Assembly: GCA_029782145.1 (NCBI GenBank)
Contig: JAKOVH010000016.1
Coordinates: forward strand, 496,001-560,000
From: Actinomycetes bacterium
Lineage (GTDB): Bacteria > Actinomycetota > Acidimicrobiia > Acidimicrobiales > Acidimicrobilacustridaceae
DNA: 64,000 nucleotides
Reading direction: 5' to 3'
Shown here: piece after piece, positions 8,907 through 17,624 of the stretch
Position numbering within the stretch: position 1 is the first letter of the stretch
Layout: each line of letters starts with the position of its first letter
The notes under the pieces: generated by a model
The model's input: only the letters and a program-made list of their open reading frames with translations
The model's database searches: none
What the model was told of the DNA's origin: nothing
Translations under genes and position numbers: made by a program

Positions 8907-9875
8907 TCAGAGCCGGGGCTGCACCTCGTCGACGAAGAGCTGGAGGCTCTCCCAGCCGAGCTCCGGCGGGATGCCGCCCATGAGCGGGTGCAGTGCGACG
9001 GAACCGGTGCGCCGGGCCAGCTCCACGCACTCGTCGGGGGTGACCACCGCCCACATGCCCGAGGCCTTGAGGTCGTCGACGGTGGTGGCCTGGAGGGCCA
9101 CGGGGTTGTCGTGGGCGCCGGACTGCCACGAGTTGTAGCTGGTGGCGTCGTAGAGGGCGTAGGGGCCGAGCTGGTCCCACGCCTTGTCGGGATCCTCGGC
9201 GACGAAGGTGAACGACGGCCCGTTCGGGTACAGGAAGAACCCGCTGGTGTAGCCGACCTTCTCGCACTCCTCGCGGTAGATGTCGGCCAGCTCCGGGTTG
9301 GTCGACATGGTGAAGAACGGCAGGCGCAGGCGGGCGGCCCGCTCGGCCGAGGCCCGCACCGAGCCACCGGCCCACATGAGCATCTCCGGCGGGCTGGTCG
9401 GCGTCGGCGTGACGACGATGGTGCGGCCCTGCCACTCGAAGGGCTCCCCGCTCCACGCCTGGCGCAGCACCTGCAGGTACTCCTCGGTGAGGGCGCCCCG
9501 CCGGCGCCGGTCGACCCCGGCCATCTCGAACTCCTCGACCTTGTAGCCGAGGCCGGCGACGAAGGTGAACCGCCCGCCGCTGGCGAGGTCGAGGGTGGCG
9601 ACCTGCTCGGCCAGGCGGATCGGGTCGTGCAGGGGCACGAGCAGCGCGTTGACCGTGACGTGCGCCCGCGAGGTGGCGCCGAGGATCAGGCCGGCCAGCG
9701 TGGTGGGCGCCGAGACGAAGTCGATCCCGTGGTGCTCGGAGACGGTGATGGCGGAGAAGCCGTGGTCGTCGGCCCACCGCGACATCTCGAGGCACTGCCG
9801 GTGCTGCTCGGCGGCGGTGACGGTGGCGAACGGCGCCAGGCGCATGTCGAACCGGATCGCAGAGACGGCTGCCAT
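8907..9875 (-). CDS. LLM-class flavin-dependent oxidoreductase (luciferase-like monooxygenase)
   Basis: From the ATG at 9875 (MAAVSAIRFDMRL) the protein has 322 residues. The frame extends further upstream, but those residues are proline/arginine-rich and unlike the family. Conserved blocks are WADDHGFSAITVSEHHG, LGATSRAHVTVNALLVPLHDP and ASGGRFTFVAGLGY, all typical of F420- or FMN-dependent bacterial luciferase-like enzymes. It converges on the SDR/EthD cluster and probably takes part in the same oxidative pathway. Cofactor choice (F420 or FMN) is undecided. Confidence 0.85.
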   Translation of the reverse strand: MAAVSAIRFDMRLAPFATVTAAEQHRQCLEMSRWADDHGFSAITVSEHHGIDFVSAPTTLAGLILGATSRAHVTVNALLVPLHDPIRLAEQVATLDLASGGRFTFVAGLGYKVEEFEMAGVDRRRRGALTEEYLQVLRQAWSGEPFEWQGRTIVVTPTPTSPPEMLMWAGGSVRASAERAARLRLPFFTMSTNPELADIYREECEKVGYTSGFFLYPNGPSFTFVAEDPDKAWDQLGPYALYDATSYNSWQSGAHDNPVALQATTVDDLKASGMWAVVTPDECVELARRTGSVALHPLMGGIPPELGWESLQLFVDEVQPRL

Positions 9876-9966
9876 CGGGGTCCCCCTCGGTGTCGTGTGG
9901 CCCTGCACCGTGCCTCGCGGACGGGGCGGCGGCAAGTGCGAGGGCACCGGCCCGAAGGGGCGCCGG

Positions 9967-10524
9967 TCAGAGCAGCCCGAGCTCGAGGCGCGCCGCGTCG
10001 CTCATGTGCTGGATGGACCACGGCGGAGACCACACCAGGTTGACCTCGACCTCGTCGACCCCGGGCACGGCGGCGACGGCCCGGGCGGCGTCGGCCTGCA
10101 GCACGTCGCCCATCCCGCAGCCGGGAGCCGTCATGGTCATGTCGATCTCGACCTTCCTGTGGCCGTCGGCGTCGACGTGGGCCTCGCAGCGGTAGACGAG
10201 GCCGAGCTCGACGATGCTCACCGGGATCTCCGGGTCGTACACGCCGCCGAGCGCGTCGTAGACGTGGGAGAGCTCGAAGTCCACCGGGACGTTGCCGGCA
10301 CCACCGAGGGGCTCGGCCGGGGCGTCGAGCCCCAGCGCGTCGGCATCCTCGGCGTCGACGCGCAGCAGCATGCCCATGCGGGTGCGCACCGTGACGCTGC
10401 GGCCGAGCTGCTGGACCACTTGGACCTCGCCGCCCTCCGAGAGGGCGACCCGCTCGCCCCAGGGCACCGTCGTGGCCGGGCAGTCCCGGGCCAGCAGCAG
10501 CCAACCGTCGCTCGTGGACGTCAT
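9967..10524 (-). CDS. sufT: SufT-like iron-sulfur assembly protein (long form, DUF59/MIP18 domain)
   Basis: The protein has 185 residues. The first 75 form a beta-rich SufT-specific domain and the C-terminal 100 a DUF59 fold with YDPEIPVSIVELGLVY and TMTAPGCGMGDVL; the Cys in APGCGM is the conserved DUF59 cysteine. The start overlaps the sufD stop by four bases (ATGA), so it is the last gene of sufB-sufC-sufD-sufT. SufT helps Fe-S cluster maturation or delivery. Calling it SufT rests on context plus the two-part layout. Confidence 0.85.
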   Translation of the reverse strand: MTSTSDGWLLLARDCPATTVPWGERVALSEGGEVQVVQQLGRSVTVRTRMGMLLRVDAEDADALGLDAPAEPLGGAGNVPVDFELSHVYDALGGVYDPEIPVSIVELGLVYRCEAHVDADGHRKVEIDMTMTAPGCGMGDVLQADAARAVAAVPGVDEVEVNLVWSPPWSIQHMSDAARLELGLL

Positions 10525-11759
10525 CGCGGGACCTCTCGGTGGGCGGCGTCGAACAGCCCCGACACCCACGTGGCGACCTGGGGTGGGGAGATCGCCCCGA
10601 GGGCGTCGGCGACGAAGGCGTCGATCAGCATGCGGCGAGCCGTGGCCCGGTCGATGCCCCGGCTGCGCAGGTAGAACAGGGCGTCGTCGTCGAGCCGGCC
10701 GACCGACGAGCCGTGGCTGCAGCGCACGTCGTCGGAGTGGATCTCGAGCCACGGGCGGCTGTCGGCCTCCGCGTGGCGGCCGAGCAGCAGGCTGTGGTTG
10801 GCCTGCGAGGCGTCGTTGCCGGTCGTGCCCGCGTCGACCACGACGGACCCGCTGAACGAGCCGCGGCCCCCGTCGGCCACGACGCCACGCAGGTGCTGGC
10901 GGCTCGTGCCGTCGGACGCGGCGTGCTCGACCCGCACCAGCGTGTCGTGGTGCTGATCGGGACCGGGGGAGTACAGGCCGGCGGCGGTGACGGTGGCGTG
11001 GTCGCCGGCGAGCACCACGTCGCAGCGGTGGTGGGCGGCCGCCGCGCCCAGCTCGAACAGGCCCAGGTGGAGCGTCGCTCCCGTGGCGAGGCGGGCGTGG
11101 GTGTGCCCCACGTGCAGGCCGGAGGGGTCGCCGACCTGGACCCGGTGGTGGCGCAGGTGCCCGCCCTCGCCGACGCGGATCACGGTGGCGGCGTTGGTGA
11201 GCATGGTGTGGTCGCCGCCGACGAAGGTCTCCACCAGGGTCAGCGAGGAGCGAGGGGCGACGTCGACGACGGTGCGGGGGTGCGCGACCGTCGTGCCCGC
11301 CGACGGGACGGACAGGTGCACGACCTGGACGAGCACCTCGGCGGCTCCCGGTGCGGTGGCGATCAGCGCCGAGCTCCGGTGGCCGACCCGGTTGAGGGCG
11401 TCGAAGCCGTCGACGCAGCCGGACCCGACGATGCCGCGCAAGGGGCCGCTGTCGAGCAGGCCGTCGGTGCCGGCCCGCCCGGGGATCGACAGGCCCTCGT
11501 CCCACAGCCCGTTGACCAACACGAGGGTCGGTGCGTCGTGCCAGCCGACGACCCCGGCCAGTGCAGCGCCTTGAGGGGTGGCCGCCGGGGCCGGACCGGC
11601 GGCGGCGACCGCGTCCCGGAATCGCGAGACCGGGGCGTAGCGCCACGCCTCGTCACGACGTCCGGGCAGACCGTGGGCGGCCAGCCAGGCCTCGGCCTCG
11701 GACACCAGCTCGGACGGCCCGGCCGGGACGACGCGGGTCGGCGACACGGCGGGGCTCAC
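10521..11759 (-). CDS. sufD: Fe-S cluster assembly scaffold protein SufD
   Basis: The protein has 412 residues. The right-handed beta-helix core and C-terminal SufBD signature are visible: DVRCSHGSSVGRLDDDALFYLRSRGI, split here between CSHGSSVG and DALFYLRSRG, with the conserved Cys/His. Its GTG start overlaps the sufC stop by four bases. SufD forms the SufBC2D scaffold complex that builds Fe-S clusters. Order here is B-C-D rather than the common B-D-C of actinobacteria. Confidence 0.93.
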   Translation of the reverse strand: MSPAVSPTRVVPAGPSELVSEAEAWLAAHGLPGRRDEAWRYAPVSRFRDAVAAAGPAPAATPQGAALAGVVGWHDAPTLVLVNGLWDEGLSIPGRAGTDGLLDSGPLRGIVGSGCVDGFDALNRVGHRSSALIATAPGAAEVLVQVVHLSVPSAGTTVAHPRTVVDVAPRSSLTLVETFVGGDHTMLTNAATVIRVGEGGHLRHHRVQVGDPSGLHVGHTHARLATGATLHLGLFELGAAAAHHRCDVVLAGDHATVTAAGLYSPGPDQHHDTLVRVEHAASDGTSRQHLRGVVADGGRGSFSGSVVVDAGTTGNDASQANHSLLLGRHAEADSRPWLEIHSDDVRCSHGSSVGRLDDDALFYLRSRGIDRATARRMLIDAFVADALGAISPPQVATWVSGLFDAAHREVPR

Positions 11760-12498
11760 GGCACCGGCCGCCCGGCGTCGAACCCGGCGACGGCCAGCTC
11801 GTCGGCGAGCGAACGGTCGCCGGAGCGCTCGATGCGCCCGCCACGCAGCACGTGCACCCGGTCGGGGACGACGAGCTCCAGCATCCGCGGGTAGTGGGTG
11901 ATGATCACGGTCGAGCGGTCAGGGCTGCGCAGCCGCTCGACGCTGTCGGCGACGAGGCGGAGCGCGTCGACGTCGAGCCCGGAGTCGATTTCGTCGAGGA
12001 CGACCAGGCGCGGCTCGAGCAGGGAGAGCTGCAGGACCTCGTTGCGCTTCTTCTCACCGCCCGAGAAGCCGTCGTTCACCGATCGGCTGAGCAACGACGG
12101 GTCCATGTCGAGCAGGGCCATCTGGCCGCGGGCGAGGCCGATGAAGTCGACCGCCGAGACCTCGTCGAGGCCGCGTGCCCGGCGCAGGGCGTTGAGCGCG
12201 GTGCGCAGGAAGTACATGTTGCCGACGCCGGGGATCTCCATCGGGTGCTGGAACCCGAGGAACAGCCCGGCCGCGGCCCGTTCCTCGGGGGCGAGCCCGA
12301 GCAGCTCGACCCCGTCGAGGGCGACCGAGCCGGTCACGTCGTAGCCGTCGCGGCCGGCGAGCACGTTCGCCAGGGTGGACTTGCCGGCGCCGTTGGGCCC
12401 CATCAGGGCGTGGACCTCGCCGGCGGGCACGTCGAGGTCGAGGCCGCTGAGGACCTCGCGGCCGTCGACCGAGGCGTGCAGGTCGCGGATGGTGAGCA

Positions 12499-12499
<1 letters not shown>
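11756..12499 (-). CDS. sufC: Fe-S cluster assembly ATPase SufC
   Basis: The protein has 247 residues and is an ABC ATPase. Walker A is GPNGAGKST (35-43), the signature is FSGGEKKR (~145), Walker B is LVVLDEIDSGLD (~165) and the switch His lies in ITHYPR. The SufC-specific LGFQHPMEIPGV follows the Q-loop. Start and stop overlap sufB and sufD by a few bases. It supplies ATP-driven motion to the SufBCD scaffold in the cytoplasm. Confidence 0.95.
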
Positions 12500-13992
<1,493 letters not shown>

Positions 13993-14059
13993 GGGCCACC
14001 TCGCTCTCGTCGTTTCTCTAGCATAGAGTAGAAGAACAGTTGAGAGGAAGTGAGCCAGG

Positions 14060-14497
14060 ATGCGCACCACCCCCCATGCCCCCCGAGGCGACCTCGACAG
14101 CGTCGACGAGATCGCCGAGATGGTCCGGCGCTTCTACGGCGACGTGGCCCAGGACGACCTGCTCGGGCCGATGTTCGAGGACGTCGCCCGGGTCGACTGG
14201 GCCGAGCACCTCCCGAAGCTCACCGCGTTCTGGTCGCGGGCCCTGCTGGGCCAGCCCGGGTACGTCGGCAACCCCTATCGGGCCCACGCCGACGTGCACG
14301 CGCAGGCGCCGTTCACCTCGGCGCACTTCGAGCGGTGGCTGAGCCTGTTCGCCGAGACCCTCGAGGGGTGGGAGGGCCCGAACGTGGACCGCGCCCTCGA
14401 CCTCGCCGCCAACGTGGCCCGGGTGCACAGCCACCAGCTGACCGGCACGCCGGTCGTGGTGGCCATGTCCCACCCGGTCGCGGGACCGGCGTCGTGA
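14060..14497 (+). CDS. Group 3 truncated haemoglobin
   Basis: The protein has 145 residues with a trHb3-like 2-on-2 globin plan. [19 protein letters not shown] is the B-helix region, [15 protein letters not shown] the E helix, and [13 protein letters not shown] holds the probable haem-ligand His (F8). It is divergent from sufB, which hints at a shared response to oxidative or nitrosative stress, although this is inference. The stop overlaps the GTG start of the next gene by four bases. Confidence 0.88.
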   Translation: MRTTPHAPRGDLDSVDEIAEMVRRFYGDVAQDDLLGPMFEDVARVDWAEHLPKLTAFWSRALLGQPGYVGNPYRAHADVHAQAPFTSAHFERWLSLFAETLEGWEGPNVDRALDLAANVARVHSHQLTGTPVVVAMSHPVAGPAS

Positions 14498-15018
14498 CCG
14501 CTCCGGTGCCCCCAGCGGGCGTGATGTCCGGGCTGCCGACGCAGGACGACCGCGTCGACGAGCGCTGGCGGAGTGCCCGCTGGTTCGCCCTCGTGGGGTC
14601 CGCCGCTGTCGTCGCCGGCGGCCTCGTCGCCGGGCTGAGCCGGCCGACCGGCGCCGAGCTGGGCCCGTGGACCGCGTCGTTCCTCGTGCTGGTCGTCGGT
14701 GTCGCGCAGATCGTGCTCGGGGTGGGCCAGGCATGGGTCGCCGTCGAGCCGCCCTCGCGACAGCGGTCCCTCATCGAGCTGGTCGGGTGGAACGCCGCCG
14801 CGGCGGTCACCATCGTCGGCACGCTCACGTCCACCGTCGTGCTCACCGTGCTCGGCTCGGCCGCCACCGCGGTGGTCGCCGTCGTGTTCATGGGCGGGAT
14901 CGGCCCTGCGTCACGGTCGCGGGGCCGCGGCGTGCGTGCCGCCTACCTCACCTTCGCGGTGCTGCTCCTCCTCAGCTCCGTCATCGGTGCGGGCCTCGGG
15001 ATGGTGCGCCAGCAGTGA
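14494..15018 (+). CDS. Four-helix integral membrane protein of unknown function
   Basis: Starting at the GTG at 14494, which overlaps the globin stop, the protein has 174 residues. Four hydrophobic helices are visible, roughly at 28-47, 57-80, 92-124 and 150-172; the third is split by a Gly/Ala-rich run. No catalytic motif was recognised. Translational coupling to the truncated haemoglobin suggests a membrane partner or a shared promoter. Confidence 0.7.
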   Translation: MTAPVPPAGVMSGLPTQDDRVDERWRSARWFALVGSAAVVAGGLVAGLSRPTGAELGPWTASFLVLVVGVAQIVLGVGQAWVAVEPPSRQRSLIELVGWNAAAAVTIVGTLTSTVVLTVLGSAATAVVAVVFMGGIGPASRSRGRGVRAAYLTFAVLLLLSSVIGAGLGMVRQQ

Positions 15019-15036
15019 GCCACGCCGGCGAAGCGC

Positions 15037-15450
15037 TCAGGCCAGCTCGTCGAGGACGTCGACCATCTCGGTGCGGAACCGGCGCAGCTCCTCCCGGTGC
15101 TGCAGCGAGAGCGAGGCCAGGATCGACTCCCCGTGCGGCGTGAGGGCGACGAGCTGGCGTCGGGCGTCGGCCTCGTCGGCGGCGGTGGTCACGAGGCCGG
15201 CGTCGGCGGCCCGCCGCACGAGCTCGACCGTCGAGTGGAGCTTCAGCTGCAGGCGGTCGGCGAGGTCGCTGATGGTGGGAGGGCCGGCGCCGTCCCAGCC
15301 CTTCACCGCCAGCATGAGCTGGTGGTGGGCCGGCGTGACGCCGGCCGAGCGGGCGGCGTCCTCGGAGAAGCGCAGGAAGACCCGCAGCGCGTAGCGGAAG
15401 CGGGCGAGGGCCCGGTAGTCGCCGGGGGAGAGCGGATCGGGGGAGCTCAC
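15037..15450 (-). CDS. MarR-family transcriptional regulator
   Basis: The protein has 137 residues from the GTG at 15450. The winged helix is PTISDLADRLQLKLHSTVELVRRAADAGLV followed by the wing TTAADEADARRQLVALT, with TPHGESIL typical of MarR. It overlaps the stop of the ClC channel gene by four bases and is the second gene of that operon. It probably represses the operon through the long palindrome that covers the channel start. Confidence 0.88.
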   Translation of the reverse strand: MSSPDPLSPGDYRALARFRYALRVFLRFSEDAARSAGVTPAHHQLMLAVKGWDGAGPPTISDLADRLQLKLHSTVELVRRAADAGLVTTAADEADARRQLVALTPHGESILASLSLQHREELRRFRTEMVDVLDELA

Positions 15451-16694
15451 GGCTGGCTCGTGTCGACGCGGGCGCGCTGGGTCTCGATGACGGTGAGTGA
15501 CCGGGTCGCCGCCAGCGACACCACCGCGGCGATGAGCGTGACGGGCAGCAGGGGGAGCCCGGCCATCTCGGTGACGACGAGCGTGGTGCCGAGCGGGGTC
15601 TTGGTCACGCCGACGCAGAGCGCCACCATCAGCCCGGCCATGAGGACGGACTCGTCGAGCGCCGGGGCGCCGGCGTGGATGAGCTGGCCCAGCACCGCGC
15701 CCATGAAGAACAACGGGATGATGAACCCGCCCTTCCATCCCGAGGCGAGGGTGACGGTGGTGCCCGCCAGCTTGGCCAGGACGGCGACGACGAGGGCGGC
15801 GACGGTCAGGTGGTTGTCGAGCAGCTCGCCGAGCTGGTGCTCGCCGAACGTCAGGGCGTACGGCGACCAGATGCCGAGCAGTCCCAGGGTGACCCCGCCG
15901 GCGACGTAGCGGGCGGGGCGGGGGAACACGGCGAAGCCTCGGCGCAGCACCTTGGTGACTGCGGCGAACAGCACCGAACCGAGCCCTCCTGCGAGCCCGA
16001 GCCCGGCGGCCAGCGCGAGGTGCCACGGGTGCAACGGGCCCACCTCGGGGAACTCCCACACCGGCTCGATGCTCAGCCCGCTCAGCGCGACGTAGACGGC
16101 GAACCCGCAGAGCGACCCCACCACCGCGGGGACGAGCGCCTCGTAGTACTGCAGCCCGCGGCGGTGGAGGATCTCGAGGGCGAACAGCGCCGAGCCGAGC
16201 GGTGCGCCGAACAGCACGGTGAAGCCGGCGGCCATGCCGGTGATGGTGAGCACGCGGATGTCGGCCCGCTGGCGGCCCTCGCGGGTGCCCAGCCAGGTGC
16301 CGAGGGTGCCGGTGGTCTGCACCAGCGGGGCCTCGGGCCCCATGCCGGCGCCTGAGGAGACGCACAGCAGCGACGCCGGGATCAGCGGCCGGAGGCGGCG
16401 CACGTCCTCGGCGCCGCCGAGCACGTGGATGTTGTCGACCAGCAGCTCCACGTCGCCGGTCTCGCCGCCGATCCGGGTGATGAGGGCGACGGCTGCGCCG
16501 ACGGCGGTGAGGATCAGCAGCTGCACGACGGCGCTGTGGTCCTCGGGGCCGAGCAACCCGCCGAGCAGGTGCATCGCTCCGACGTAGGCGGCGCCGACGA
16601 CGCCACCGATCACTCCGACGGCGACGACCGGGCCCATCATCCCGGAGCGGATGTGGACGACGGCACGGGCGAGCTGGTTGGTCCGATCCGGCAC
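15447..16694 (-). CDS. ClC-family chloride channel or transporter
   Basis: From the GTG at 16694 the protein has 415 residues and about 10-11 membrane helices. ClC landmarks are GSGMGPEAPLVQT-like SSGAGMGPEAPLV (the GxGxPE-type filter region), TGMAAGFTVLFGAPLGSALFALE, and ASGWKGGFIIPLFFMGAVLG near residue 310. The frame runs upstream through the palindrome to 16832, but those residues do not look like ClC. It is coupled to a MarR gene. Channel or H+/Cl- antiporter mode cannot be decided here. Confidence 0.88.
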   Translation of the reverse strand: MPDRTNQLARAVVHIRSGMMGPVVAVGVIGGVVGAAYVGAMHLLGGLLGPEDHSAVVQLLILTAVGAAVALITRIGGETGDVELLVDNIHVLGGAEDVRRLRPLIPASLLCVSSGAGMGPEAPLVQTTGTLGTWLGTREGRQRADIRVLTITGMAAGFTVLFGAPLGSALFALEILHRRGLQYYEALVPAVVGSLCGFAVYVALSGLSIEPVWEFPEVGPLHPWHLALAAGLGLAGGLGSVLFAAVTKVLRRGFAVFPRPARYVAGGVTLGLLGIWSPYALTFGEHQLGELLDNHLTVAALVVAVLAKLAGTTVTLASGWKGGFIIPLFFMGAVLGQLIHAGAPALDESVLMAGLMVALCVGVTKTPLGTTLVVTEMAGLPLLPVTLIAAVVSLAATRSLTVIETQRARVDTSQP

Positions 16695-16723
16695 AGATAG
16701 ATCGTACCACGATCTATCTGTGC
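16691..16723. promoter_or_regulatory. 33-bp near-perfect palindrome over the ClC start codon, probable MarR operator
   Basis: Two 15-bp arms, GCACAGATAGATCGT and its exact complement, flank a 3-bp spacer. The palindrome covers the GTG start and immediate upstream region of the ClC gene. MarR proteins bind such palindromes, and the operon's second gene is a MarR, so autorepression is the simplest reading. It could instead form an mRNA hairpin that hides the start codon. Confidence 0.65.
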
Positions 16724-16859
16724 TGCGGCGGGCCGTCCGCCACTCGTTCTGGTGGAGGTTCGCCCCCGGAATCGGAGACCAGATCTCCACCAGAACGGGG
16801 AGCTGTTCACCAGGACAGGAGTTGTCCACCAAGAGAGGAGCGCTCCGCCTTCGATGTGA

Positions 16860-16901
16860 GCACCCCCAACGGGATTCGAACCCGTGCCGCCACCTTGAGA
16901 G
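16860..16901. repeat. att site, left copy of 42-bp direct repeat (tRNA-Glu 3' fragment)
   Basis: This copy is identical over 42 bases to 59674-59715. It corresponds to the T-arm, variable region, and anticodon-arm 3' side of the tRNA-Glu gene. The sequence after 16901 diverges from the tRNA, so this is only a fragment: the displaced chromosomal tRNA 3' end. Confidence 0.93.
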
Positions 16902-17003
16902 TCGGGCCCGAACGGTCCAGCCGGTGCTCGTGCATGGGGTTTCACCTGATCAGGGCGTTGCCCCCGTCCATCGGCTCCGCCGGCGTCCGTGGCGATGGCT
17001 GGG

Positions 17004-17039
17004 GTTCGTGACCAAGTTCGTGACCAAGTTCGTGACCAA
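17004..17039. repeat. Three tandem copies of GTTCGTGACCAA near left end, probable integrase arm sites
   Basis: Exactly three 12-bp units lie about 100 bp inside the left att repeat. The core GTGACCA recurs twice, 11 bp apart, at the integrase end (59596-59613). A period of about one helical turn and presence at both ends fit arm-type binding sites for the tyrosine integrase. The surrounding 16902-17130 holds no gene that I can support. Confidence 0.6.
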
Positions 17040-17135
17040 GTCGGAGACTGATGCGATCGCGACCACAGAGGTGAGCGGCGCCGCTCCGAGTGGTTGGGCT
17101 GGCCGTCGTGAGATCCGGCCATGAACGGACTAAAC

Positions 17136-17152
17136 TCCTACACTGAGTAGTA
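17136..17152. promoter_or_regulatory. BlaI-type operator 1 (TCCTACACTGAGTAGTA)
   Basis: This is a 6-5-6 palindrome with one mismatch in the left half. It lies 28 bp before the ATG of the small membrane protein gene at 17181. It matches the 15-member operator set of the island. Confidence 0.65.
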
Positions 17153-17180
17153 ATTTGTGGGAGGGATTTGTGGGAGGGAC

Positions 17181-17522
17181 ATGACGCCCAGACGGAGCAA
17201 GCGGGCCAATCGGCGACGGTCGGGTGAGCACGGGTTGCGTCCCGAGCCGTCCGACGTCGAGTGGAGGGCCGTGTTGCGGTCGTTCTACAAGCGGCGGCAG
17301 CGACAGAAGGCGATCGGGTGGGCCCTGCTCGGAATCGCCTTGGCTGTTGCGGTTTCGCACTTCCTCGAGCATCTCAAGATGCCGAACCTCCTGCCGTTCG
17401 TCTCCTCGGGTCTCCAGGACGTCGTCGCTGGTTATCCAATCGCCATCGTGATGGTGTTGGTCGGCGTGATCCTGCTGGGTCAGAGCGACGAGCCACCGAG
17501 CCGTCGTTCCTTCCGTCGCTGA
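17181..17522 (+). CDS. Small two-helix membrane protein, paralogue of 23054-23386
   Basis: The protein has 113 residues. The ATG at 17181 has a strong ribosome site (GGGAGGG). A basic N-terminus (RRSKRANRRR) is followed by the block EWRAVLRSFYKRRQRQKAIGWAL, then two membrane helices (about 48-65 and 83-103), and ends LLGQSDEPPSRR. The second island copy shares FY+RR+RQK..GW, FL.H, GLQDVV.GYP and LLGQSDEPP. No known family was recognised. It is the first gene inside the element and has a BlaI-type operator upstream, so it is a candidate regulon member. Confidence 0.8.
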   Translation: MTPRRSKRANRRRSGEHGLRPEPSDVEWRAVLRSFYKRRQRQKAIGWALLGIALAVAVSHFLEHLKMPNLLPFVSSGLQDVVAGYPIAIVMVLVGVILLGQSDEPPSRRSFRR

Positions 17523-17624
17523 CCGCGCCTCCGGGATCGCCGTCCTCCCGGGCCGCAGTGAGGCGCCGTTGGGTCTGGGTCTGTTGCCTCGGCTGTGGGT
17601 CGGAGCGTGCTGAGCAGTCCTGGG

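Noticed and set aside
13993..14059. SufR- or IscR-type operator before sufB
   Set aside because: AT-rich spacer contains promoter-like sequence but no recognisable palindrome, and no sufR gene is next to it.
17004..17039. Triple direct repeat considered as a CRISPR array or iteron origin
   Set aside because: Units are 12 bp with no spacers and no cas or rep gene nearby; arm-type integrase sites fit better.
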